Source of the DNA: UBA4582 sp013204195
GTDB taxonomy: Bacteria; Pseudomonadota; Gammaproteobacteria; Pseudomonadales; Azotimanducaceae
Assembly (NCBI GenBank): GCA_963925735.1
Contig: CAWUUH010000039.1
Coordinates: forward strand, 1-64,000
Length of the DNA: 64,000 bases
Direction: 5' to 3'
Part shown: one piece after another, positions 1-7,113 of the stretch
How the letters are laid out: each line of letters opens with the position of its first letter
Position numbering within the stretch: position 1 is the first letter of the stretch
The notes under the pieces: generated by a model
What the model was told of the DNA's origin: nothing
Seen by the model: only the letters and a program-made list of their open reading frames with translations
The model's database searches: none
Translations under genes and position numbers: made by a program

Positions 1-44
1 TATGGAGGGAAGCTAAAGCGGTTTTATAATGCAGCGGAGGCGCG

Positions 45-569
45 ATGGATTTTTTTAACAGTTTCTTTCATGGTTCGGTTTTTACTGCGGGTTGTATCCT
101 GTTTCTTGAGTTAACTCGGCGTCCTGGCAAGAAGGTTAGTAGTGAGTTAGCGGTGTATCGATCTGGGTTCGGGTTCCGCTTTTTTTGGCTGATACTGGCG
201 CTAGGGCTGCTAGTCAGTACCATAAGGTTTTTCATCGATCCAGAGTTCCAACAAGATGCTGAGTTGCGGGTGATCGCACCGGTATTCTTAGTGGGCAGTT
301 TTATCGCTTTGTGGGCGATCTTTCGATATCAAGCGATAGTGAATGAAGAAGGCCTTTATATCCGGCGTTGGCCCTTAGGGAAGCAACATGTACGTTGGCG
401 AGATATACAAAACATCTATTACTCTAGTATGAATATGTCGCTAGTTTTCGTCGATAAAGATTGTCAGCGCGTGAGCATTGATCGATATATAGACGGGACT
501 GATGCGTTGAGGGCGCAGATCCCCGCCGAATTAGTGCAGCGATTCGGCGGGGAAATTGACAAGCTATAA
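45..569 (+). CDS. Membrane protein with C-terminal PH-like domain
   Basis: The 174-residue protein has three hydrophobic stretches (about residues 4-22, 46-66 and 77-95). A soluble C-terminal part follows, with the pattern of a bacterial PH-like domain: an EEGLYIRRWPLG strand pair, then VRWRDIQNIYYS. This layout is typical of small membrane-anchored proteins of unknown role. A GGAGG ribosome site lies a few bases before the ATG, which supports the start. No functional partner is visible; the next gene is on the opposite strand. The PH-like assignment is by pattern only. Confidence 0.65.
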   Translation: MDFFNSFFHGSVFTAGCILFLELTRRPGKKVSSELAVYRSGFGFRFFWLILALGLLVSTIRFFIDPEFQQDAELRVIAPVFLVGSFIALWAIFRYQAIVNEEGLYIRRWPLGKQHVRWRDIQNIYYSSMNMSLVFVDKDCQRVSIDRYIDGTDALRAQIPAELVQRFGGEIDKL

Positions 570-626
570 AACGCTACGCTCTTCATTCGTGTTAATTGTT
601 CACGCATGCTTTCTGTAGCAGGTAGA

Positions 627-929
627 TTATTGATCTTTTTTCTCATCTATCAGATCTATATAGATACACGCGGCATTGGTTGCTGCCGCGCCAGCAAGAC
701 TGCCGGTTAAGCTCCCATAAATGACCCCGCCGCCGATGGCGCTAAAGCCAAAGGTAGTGGCGCCTGCTACAGTGAATCCGACTAGTTCGGCCGCAGAAAA
801 CCGGTTTGCACCCATGCCTGTAGATATAAGGTAGCCCAAAGCGCCCACGGCTGCGCCCGCAGCAGCGCCTAATAAAGGCGCTATCCCACCCGACACCTGC
901 TCACACTCCTCAATCGTCAATTCACGCAT
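627..929 (-). CDS. Small Gly/Ala-rich peptide with double-glycine leader (bacteriocin/microcin-like)
   Basis: The 100-residue product begins MRELTIEECEQVSGG. This fits the double-glycine leader recognised by C39-peptidase ABC exporters: acidic, with hydrophobic residues at the usual spacing, ending in GG at residues 14-15. Cleavage there would leave about 85 residues rich in Gly, Ala, Ser and Thr, with GxxxG/AxxxA-type stretches (AAAGAAVGALGY, FGFSAIGGGVIYGSLTGSLAGAAA) and a charged tail (DLIDEKKDQ). This is the usual look of class II bacteriocins and large microcins that insert in membranes. AAGGAG sits about 6 nt before the ATG, a very good start signal. No exporter, immunity protein or second peptide is visible beside it, so the peptide may use an exporter elsewhere or be an orphan. 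Bacteriocin activity is inference. Confidence 0.75.
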   Translation of the reverse strand: MRELTIEECEQVSGGIAPLLGAAAGAAVGALGYLISTGMGANRFSAAELVGFTVAGATTFGFSAIGGGVIYGSLTGSLAGAAATNAACIYIDLIDEKKDQ

Positions 930-1087
930 AATCTTCTCCTTTGTATTCAGATTGATAAAAGGTCAGCATTCCTAAGGAATGCGAAGATCAATAGTGATGG
1001 GTGGGGCTGTGTGAGAAGAGCAGTCGATGGCGCCGGTGTCGGTCGGTGATTGACCTGAGAATCTATCCTCGTTTGGCTATTAGGGGG

Positions 1088-1318
1088 TTAGTCCTTGTCA
1101 ATCCGCACCTTCATCGGCACCCACTGCCAAGCCCGTTCATGGGCATAGTAAATCCCGAACTTCAAAAAGAACTCAATGCCACCAATGGCCAGTGCGGTCT
1201 CAATCTCGCCGGTGAGGCCATAGGCAATCAAGGCGGTGGTGAGCGTCGCCACTATCCGCCAGGAGAACGCCTTCAGCAGACTGCGAAGGCGGGTTTCTTT
1301 GAGTACGTAATCGCTCAT
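1088..1318 (-). CDS. DUF2061 small membrane protein
   Basis: This 76-residue protein matches the DUF2061 pattern: an ETRLRSLLKAFSWRIVATLTT opening, two membrane spans with a GEIETALAIGGIEFFLKFGIYYAHERAW core, and a basic tail. Genes of this family are often found beside sulfate-activation genes, as here: it follows cysN/C on the same strand with a 46-bp gap and is probably co-transcribed. Biochemical function is unknown; a role in sulfate metabolism or transport is only suggested by context. Confidence 0.8.
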   Translation of the reverse strand: MSDYVLKETRLRSLLKAFSWRIVATLTTALIAYGLTGEIETALAIGGIEFFLKFGIYYAHERAWQWVPMKVRIDKD

Positions 1319-1364
1319 GAGGCTTGCTGCTCGGCGATCATCGTCCCGCCAATGTCCATCAGTT

Positions 1365-3284
1365 TCATATCAGCTTATCCATGGCGACCACACACTCTTC
1401 TAACGTTAAGGTCGCGGTATTTAGCGTGGCTTCCGGATTCTGCGGTGCTTCATAAGGACTGTCGATGCCGGTAAAGTGCGGCAGTTCACCGCGGCGGGCT
1501 TTTTTGTACAAGCCTTTGGGATCTCGCGCCTCGGCAGTAGCGAGTGGCGTATCCACAAACACTTCGATAAAGTCCCCCTCGTCAAATAACGATCTCGCCA
1601 TGTCGCGCTCTGAACGGAAGGGCGAGATAAAGGCAGTGATGACCACCAATCCAGCATCTACCATCAGTTTGGCCACCTCGGCTACGCGGCGAATGTTTTC
1701 TACGCGGTCGGCTTCGGTAAAGCCTAGGTCTTGATTCAGGCCTTGGCGCACGTTGTCGCCATCCAATATATAGGTGTGTACGCCGCGCTGGAACAACACT
1801 TGTTCCGTGGCGTTGGCGATGGTGGACTTGCCAGAGCCGCTTAAGCCCGTTAACCACAGCACTTTGCCCTTGTGGCCGTTCATCTCGGCGCGCGCGGCCT
1901 TATCGATGGTCAACGCCTGGGTATGCACGTTGCTGGCTCGACGCAGTGCAAAGGCTATGGTGCCGGCACTGACCGTCGCGTGGCTGTAGCGATCAATCAA
2001 GACGAAGGCGCCCATGCCGTGGCAATCGCGATAGGCCTCAAAGGGAATGGGTGTGTCCAGGTGCAATGTGACGCGACCCACTTCATTCAGAGCCAAGGAT
2101 TTGGTCGACATCTGCTCTAAGGTATTTACGTCATACTTAAACTTAATGTCAGTGATGCTAGCCTTTACCCGTTGGGTGCCGATCTTCAGCCAATAGGAGC
2201 GGCCAATAAAGCCTTCTTCAGCGGCCATCCACACCAGCGTCACTTCAAACTGATCCGACACCTCACAGGGGTCGTCTGCGGCGACAATCACGTCTCCGCG
2301 AGAGATATCAATCTCGCGGTCCAGAGTGATGGTCACCGCCTGGTCAGCTACGCACTGCTGGAGATTATCTTGATACAGCACGATGTCTTTAATATGGGCC
2401 ATTTCGCCAGAAGGCAGCACTCTGATGTTGTCGCCTCGCGCGGCGGTGCCTGCGACTACAGTGCCAGAAAAACCGCGAAAATCGGCATTCGGTCGATTCA
2501 CCCATTGCACGGGGAAGCGAAAGGCATGGTCCAGCTGCGCCTGACGAACTTCCACGGTTTCAAGATAGCCCAATAAGGTAGGGCCACGGTACCAGCCGGT
2601 ATTCTTGGATCGCTCAATCACGTTGTCACCCTTAAGGGCCGACAAGGGAATAGCGGTAATGGTTTCAAATTCAAGCTTCTCAGCAAAAGCCTCGTAGCTT
2701 GCCACCAGTTCATCAAACACGGATTGCTTGAAGCCCACCAGGTCCATTTTGTTCACGGCCAACACCACATGTTTGATACCGAGTAACGACACCACAAAGG
2801 AGTGGCGGCGGGTCTGGCTCAACACGCCTTGGGAAGCATCCACCAGTATCACAGCCACGTCGGCGTTAGAGGCGCCGGTCACCATATTACGAGTGTATTG
2901 TTCATGCCCGGGGGTGTCGGCGACGATAAACTTGCGGCGGTCGGTATTGAAGAAGCGGTAGGCCACGTCAATGGTAATGCCTTGCTCTCGCTCTGCCGCG
3001 AGGCCGTCTACCAGCAGGGCGAAGTCAATGTCGCCACCCTGGGTGCCCATGCGTTTGGAATCGCTGCGCAGGCTGGTGACCTGATCTTCAAAGATCATCT
3101 GGGCTTCATAGAGCATGCGGCCGATTAAGGTACTCTTGCCGTCATCCACACTGCCGCAGGTAATAAAGCGCAGCAGGTCGAGTTTTGACTGGGCTTCAAT
3201 ATAGTCATCCACTTTCTGAATGAGTTCGGCTTGGGTGGCCGCGTTTGTGATTTGATTCTTGACTTCATTCACAGATGTATTCAT
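1365..3284 (-). CDS. cysNC: Bifunctional sulfate adenylyltransferase subunit 1 / adenylylsulfate kinase (CysN/C)
   Basis: This is the GTPase subunit of ATP sulfurylase fused to APS kinase, making APS and then PAPS in the cytoplasm. The N-terminal part has the translation-factor-type GTPase motifs: P-loop GSVDDGKST at residues 44-52, DTPGHEQY at 123-130 and NKMD at 178-181. Beta-barrel domains follow to about residue 450. The C-terminal APS kinase has its own P-loop GLSGSGKST at 480-488 and the LDGDNVR motif near 507. At 639 residues it is normal for the fusion. Its ATG overlaps the cysD stop by one base (TAATG), so the two are translationally coupled. PAPS could feed reductive assimilation or sulfation; no PAPS reductase or sulfotransferase is in the window. 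Confidence 0.97.
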   Translation of the reverse strand: MNTSVNEVKNQITNAATQAELIQKVDDYIEAQSKLDLLRFITCGSVDDGKSTLIGRMLYEAQMIFEDQVTSLRSDSKRMGTQGGDIDFALLVDGLAAEREQGITIDVAYRFFNTDRRKFIVADTPGHEQYTRNMVTGASNADVAVILVDASQGVLSQTRRHSFVVSLLGIKHVVLAVNKMDLVGFKQSVFDELVASYEAFAEKLEFETITAIPLSALKGDNVIERSKNTGWYRGPTLLGYLETVEVRQAQLDHAFRFPVQWVNRPNADFRGFSGTVVAGTAARGDNIRVLPSGEMAHIKDIVLYQDNLQQCVADQAVTITLDREIDISRGDVIVAADDPCEVSDQFEVTLVWMAAEEGFIGRSYWLKIGTQRVKASITDIKFKYDVNTLEQMSTKSLALNEVGRVTLHLDTPIPFEAYRDCHGMGAFVLIDRYSHATVSAGTIAFALRRASNVHTQALTIDKAARAEMNGHKGKVLWLTGLSGSGKSTIANATEQVLFQRGVHTYILDGDNVRQGLNQDLGFTEADRVENIRRVAEVAKLMVDAGLVVITAFISPFRSERDMARSLFDEGDFIEVFVDTPLATAEARDPKGLYKKARRGELPHFTGIDSPYEAPQNPEATLNTATLTLEECVVAMDKLI

Positions 3285-4819
3285 TAAAAGTAACCCTCAA
3301 CTTTTTTCTTTTCCATCGATGCCGAAGAATCGCTGTCGATGGCGCGACCCTGACGCTCGCTGGTCTTGCTTTGCAGGAGTTCAAGAACAATAGCTGAAAG
3401 GCTATCGGCGTCAGACTCAACGGCGCCGGTCAGTGGGTAGCAACCCAGGGTTCGGAACCTCACGCGTTTGATCTCAATCTTGTCGTCGGGGAATAATTTC
3501 ATGCGGTCATCGTCTACCATCACCAACATGCCGTCGTTATTGACCACGGGTCGTTCGGCGGAGAAATATAGGGGCACCAAGGGGATCTGTTCCCGATAGA
3601 TATATTGCCAAATATCCAGTTCGGTCCAGTTCGAGATAGGGAACGCGCGAATGCTCTCACCCTTGCGCTTGTAACCGTTATACAAGTTCCACAGCTCAGG
3701 CCGCTGGTTCTTCGGGTCCCAGCGGTGGGTGTTGGTGCGAAAGGAGAATACCCGTTCCTTGGCCCGGGACTTTTCTTCATCTCGGCGGGCGCCGCCAAAG
3801 GCCACATCAAAGCCATATTTATCCAGGGCCTGTTTCAAGCCTTCGGTCTTCATCACATCTGTATGTAACGCGCTGCCATGATCATAGGGGTTGATGTTCT
3901 TCTCAACGCCTTCGGGATTGATGTGCACAATCAGGTCCATGCCCACATCGGCCGCCATCTGGTCTCGAAAGTCGTACATAGCGGTGAACTTCCAGCGCGT
4001 ATCCACATGCATCAAGGGGAAGGGCGGTGGGCTGGGGTAAAAGGCCTTCTTGGCCAGGTGTAACATCACCGACGAGTCCTTACCCACAGAGTAGAGCATG
4101 ACCGGGTTCTCGGCCTGGGCTACGACCTCGCGCATGATATGAATGCTCTCGGCCTCCAGGCGGTCCAGGTGAGACATCTGGGCTGGGCTGATCAAGTCTG
4201 GGTTAATGGCCTTGGGGCGGTGCCGCATCATGGGCTCTGGGTAGATCAAGCTGTGTAGCTGCACATGGGTGCCTGAGGCTTGCGTTAAGCGATGACTGCC
4301 GTTGTCGACCACCAGGGCGCGGCAGGCGCGGGTGACCTCGCCATAGGGCCAGATGACCGTGTGCTTGTCATCGGTGAGCGCATCCAGTGCCGTGGCCAGC
4401 ACTTTTGGGGTGAGTTCGCTGGTCACTTCGCTAGAGAGCGGGGCGAGGAACAGCCAGCGTCGACCGCCGCGAGCATCGTTGCAGAACAACAGGGGGCCAT
4501 GGGCCGGGGTGTCTACCCATTGCAGAATCAACGACTGATGCCGCTTACGCTTGGCCTCATCGCGCAAGCTGGCCAGTATCAGGCCAACGGGCTTGCGGCC
4601 AAATTCGTCAACCAGATCGTCCAACTCTAAGCTGGCGGGTAAAAATCCAGCTTCATCCAGGGCGCGCTCGGTCGAGCGCAGTGACTGCCCGTCGCCGGCG
4701 GCGTTGAGCTGCGCGTGCACCGCCGCTGTGTCCCAGTAGGTGAGCTTGCCCTCGGCATCCACTCGGTTGAGGAAGACCTCTGGGGGTAATTTTGAGGGTT
4801 GATCGATGGATTCAGTCAT
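3284..4819 (-). CDS. cysD: Sulfate adenylyltransferase subunit 2 (CysD) with ~214-residue N-terminal extension
   Basis: Residues 215-511 are an ordinary CysD. They start MSHLDRLEAESIHIMREV and carry the PP-loop-type SVGKDSSVMLHLA motif, HVDTRWKF, and the RRDEEKSRAKERVFSFR block used for ATP and sulfate binding. CysD normally has about 300 residues, so residues 1-214 are extra. That part is continuous in frame, acidic, and contains no motif I recognise (DSGS-free, with a repeated LxxLxDExxRK pattern and a RRWLFLAPL strand). No good ribosome site precedes the internal ATG at 4177, which argues that the long form is made. The gene is first in a cysD-cysN/C-DUF2061 operon. CysD activity is certain; the role of the extension is unknown. 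Confidence 0.93.
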   Translation of the reverse strand: MTESIDQPSKLPPEVFLNRVDAEGKLTYWDTAAVHAQLNAAGDGQSLRSTERALDEAGFLPASLELDDLVDEFGRKPVGLILASLRDEAKRKRHQSLILQWVDTPAHGPLLFCNDARGGRRWLFLAPLSSEVTSELTPKVLATALDALTDDKHTVIWPYGEVTRACRALVVDNGSHRLTQASGTHVQLHSLIYPEPMMRHRPKAINPDLISPAQMSHLDRLEAESIHIMREVVAQAENPVMLYSVGKDSSVMLHLAKKAFYPSPPPFPLMHVDTRWKFTAMYDFRDQMAADVGMDLIVHINPEGVEKNINPYDHGSALHTDVMKTEGLKQALDKYGFDVAFGGARRDEEKSRAKERVFSFRTNTHRWDPKNQRPELWNLYNGYKRKGESIRAFPISNWTELDIWQYIYREQIPLVPLYFSAERPVVNNDGMLVMVDDDRMKLFPDDKIEIKRVRFRTLGCYPLTGAVESDADSLSAIVLELLQSKTSERQGRAIDSDSSASMEKKKVEGYF

Positions 4820-5460
4820 GTCGCAATCTGCGCTAAATATTAGTAAGCCTGAAATTATAGCGGCTTATATTTAAAAGAAAAGGTTTTAGTTTTATAAATT
4901 GCATAACGCGACAAGTAAGTTGGGCGCTTCCCGCCAACCTCAGGCCGCAACGCGCCATCTCCATTTCTCATCTTTAATCAAAGTGCTACTGGAAGCTCGC
5001 GACCTTGTTGTTGCCCGTGGTGGCTTTGGTTGTGGTCGCGGTGATGATTCTTACATTCTCGGCGCTTTCTCATCGTTTCCTGATCGTTTCCTCATCGCGG
5101 CGGATCGGGTGGCGATCGTTGGTTTGGCTTCAAGTGTGGGCGCACCAGCGCCAGGCTAGCCTGGGTCGTCGATTTTCACGGCAAGCCCGCCAAGTGTTGA
5201 GGTTTAATGTGGCAGCGTCTGAGCCCTGCTTGACGCCTGTGCTTTGATCTTTTTTAGGCGTTTACTGCGCCGCCTGTTTGTCGGTATCTTTCTGGTGGGG
5301 GTGTTTGCTTGGGCCTATATCTTCAAGGCGGTTTTCGGGCTGGGCATAGGAGTGTGCATAGGAGCGGGCTTAGACGGGGGCTTAGGGGTTGGCTTCAAGG
5401 CGCGCCAGTTGGGTATCGTTCTGCGCCGCGGTGCCTGGAAACGGTTCTGAACCTCTCAGG
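4820..5460. other. Gene-poor stretch between cysD and the gmd fragment
   Basis: About 640 bases with no convincing gene. Open frames here have no ribosome sites and odd compositions: Gly/Leu-rich, or runs driven by local repeats such as the roughly 11-bp repeat at 5070-5100 (TCATCGTTTCC then TGATCGTTTCC) and GGCTTAG/GCATAGGA-type repeats at 5338-5395. It looks like decayed or expanded non-coding DNA. Confidence 0.6.
4854..4859 (-). promoter_or_regulatory. Possible -10 element for the cysD operon
   Basis: The minus strand reads GCTATAATTT here, containing TATAAT 34 nt before the cysD ATG. No good -35 box is seen 16-18 nt upstream (the region is a TTTTC/T-rich tract), so this is a weak prediction that may depend on an activator. 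Confidence 0.35.
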
Positions 5461-5961
5461 TCAAGTGCTCTTCCATGCTGTTCTCGGGCAAAGAGCGATG
5501 GGTCCTTGCCTCAAGGTCGATGAGCGTGATTGGATGGTCTCCAAAAACCGAATCGCCTCCACCAGCCGTAGGGTGCTTTGAGCATCTGTATCGGCGGTCT
5601 CTTCGGGAATCTTAAAGCTCACGGCGACCTCGCCCTGCGCGCCCAAGTGATAAATCTCGTCAGGCCGCACCTCGTTAACAATGCGCCGCATATTCAACCG
5701 ATCGGTCAAAGCCCCATAGTGCATCACCAGGTTTTTGTTAAGCGCGCGAGGATCTTGGTAAATATGATCCACGCGGGAGTGGGTGGCATAAGGGTCGTAG
5801 TGTTTCGTATCGTTTAACTGATAGCCTTTGCTCAGCAAAAATGCAGCGAAATTCGCGCCATCCTGGCCCGTGATACCGGTGATCAATGCTTGTTTTTGAG
5901 GCAAAGTGCGATACCTGGATGAGCTAAGGGGGTTCATTAAACTATTGCAGAGCGGGTTCAA
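5461..5961 (-). pseudogene. gmd: Truncated GDP-mannose 4,6-dehydratase (gmd) remnant
   Basis: Residues from about 24 onward match the N-terminal third of Gmd: ALITGITGQDG (the Rossmann TGxxGxxG site), VDHIYQDPR, LVMHYGALTDRLNMRRIV, EVRPDEIYHLGAQ and TLRLVEAIRFL. Similarity then stops abruptly near position 5525 and the frame ends in unrelated residues. Gmd is normally about 340-370 residues; the catalytic Tyr/Lys region is missing. Conserved residues are also altered (AQGEV where Gmd has AQSHV). It is therefore a degenerate fragment that cannot be active, flanked by non-coding DNA, and probably a relic of a lost surface-polysaccharide locus. Confidence 0.85.
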
Positions 5962-6655
5962 TCAACGAGGTTTTTAGTTGAATCTCAATGGTGTGATATG
6001 GGTCAATAAACAGCTAACTGCTACTGTGGGGTGCATGCAGGCAGTTCGCCTGCTGCTGGCTGCAGTGCATCAACCGCCGCGTGACAGAACATCCTAAATG
6101 CTCGTGGCACGGGCGTGGATGAGCTAAGGAAGCGTTGACTGTCTTGTTGTGATTGTTGTTGCTGTGTGAGGTGCGTGAGGAGCTAGACCTGTCTATCGTT
6201 TGTCCTATCGCTTGCCCTATCACTTGCCCTATCGTTTGTCGGGCAATGGTGGCGAAGATGGCTGTTGAAGGCTGCGGGACCCTCTGCTGCCCGTGCTGTC
6301 CGTGCTGCCCTCTGCTGCTCGTGCTGCAATCTGTTGGCTGGCCGTGATGCCGCATGGTGGGTCAACTTAGGGTGCTTGCCAATCAGCGCGTTCAAGCGGG
6401 TCTTGTCGATATTAGTTTTACCGGCACTGATGATGCGCCAAGATAGTCGCCGCTGGCGCCTTGTGCGCCTGGAGTCCGATTCGCTCAAGCCCTTAGCGCC
6501 CGGGTAGCAACGTCACGAAAGAGGCTGCCGAAAAACTGGTTGTTATTCGGAGTCAAATTATTGTTATGATTTATTTTTCAATATTCTCACATATAGTCAC
6601 CCCATGGGGTTGACTCAAAGCTACGAATCGCTACAATTCGCACTCTTAATTCGAC
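5962..6655. other. Non-coding, repeat-rich stretch before the tRNA genes
   Basis: About 690 bases without a credible gene. Overlapping frames on both strands encode only low-complexity products (Cys-, Gln- or Arg-rich). It contains a 12-bp tandem repeat at 6191-6237 and CTGCTGCCCGTGCTGTCC-type repeats near 6287-6335. The last 120 bases become AT-rich and should hold the tRNA promoter, but no clear -35/-10 pair stands out. Confidence 0.55.
6191..6237. repeat. 12-bp tandem repeat, four copies
   Basis: GTCTATCGTTT, GTCCTATCGCTT, GCCCTATCACTT and GCCCTATCGTTT follow one another directly (one copy is a base short). Non-coding. Confidence 0.8.
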
Positions 6656-6731
6656 GGGTGTTTAGCTCAGTTGGGAGAGCGACGCCCTTACAAGGCGTAG
6701 GTCGCAGGTTCGACCCCTGCAACACCCACCA
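6656..6731 (+). tRNA. tRNA-Val (anticodon TAC)
   Basis: A complete 76-nt cloverleaf. Acceptor stem GGGTGTT pairs with AACACCC. The D-arm contains AGCTCAGTTGGGAGAGC. The anticodon stem ACGCC/GGCGT encloses loop CTTACAA with anticodon TAC. The T-arm is GCAGGTTCGACCCCTGC, and 3' A-CCA is encoded. Sequence and anticodon match bacterial tRNA-Val(UAC). Confidence 0.97.
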
Positions 6732-6836
6732 GTACTCGTCAGTGAGTTAAGCGTGAGTTTTTGAGGCGCCAGCCTTAGGCACTTAGTAAAGAAAAAAGAT
6801 GTGTAAGACTTTAGTATCGTTTGTTCGTGACAACAC

Positions 6837-6913
6837 GGAGCGGTAGTTCAGTTGGTTAGAATACCGGCCTGTCACGCCGGGGGTCGCGGGTTCGAGTCCC
6901 GTCCGCTCCGCCA
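6837..6913 (+). tRNA. tRNA-Asp (anticodon GTC)
   Basis: A complete 77-nt cloverleaf. Acceptor stem GGAGCGG pairs with CCGCTCC. The D-arm is AGTTCAGTTGGTTAGAAT. The anticodon loop CTGTCAC carries GTC. The T-arm is CGCGGGTTCGAGTCCCG, and G-CCA is encoded. It lies 105 nt after tRNA-Val on the same strand and may share its transcript. Confidence 0.97.
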
Positions 6914-6923
6914 ACTATTGTGC

Positions 6924-6946
6924 TTTCGTCCCCAGCGGGGACGAAA
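6924..6946 (+). terminator. Perfect hairpin after the tRNA pair
   Basis: TTTCGTCCCC and GGGGACGAAA form a 10-bp perfect stem with a 3-nt AGC loop, 10 nt after tRNA-Asp. The expected T-run is missing on the plus strand (ATCACAAAAAAAAG follows), so it may be a processing or weak terminator structure. Confidence 0.6.
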
Positions 6947-6960
6947 ATCACAAAAAAAAG

Positions 6961-6990
6961 TTTCCTCCCTTTTCCTCCCTTTTCCTCCCT
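6961..6990. repeat. 10-bp tandem repeat, three exact copies
   Basis: TTTCCTCCCT is repeated three times without change in the gap between the tRNA hairpin and the metalloprotease gene. Confidence 0.9.
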
Positions 6991-7113
6991 GCTTAAATCA
7001 TAGCTTTATAGCGTTGTAGTCTGCTGCGCTGCATTTGAAGCCGCTAGCTCACTATATTCTCTACCCTCGCTACCTGATACCTCGGTTGTTGTTCCGCCGG
7101 TGCCTATTGTCGT

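Noticed and set aside
5244..5450. Hydrophobic 68-codon frame, possibly a small membrane protein
   Set aside because: No ribosome site; glycine/leucine content comes from local repeats in a decayed region.
6014..6507. Overlapping Cys-, Gln- and Arg-rich frames on both strands
   Set aside because: They are read from tandem CTGCTG and CCTATC repeats and show no codon pattern or start signal.
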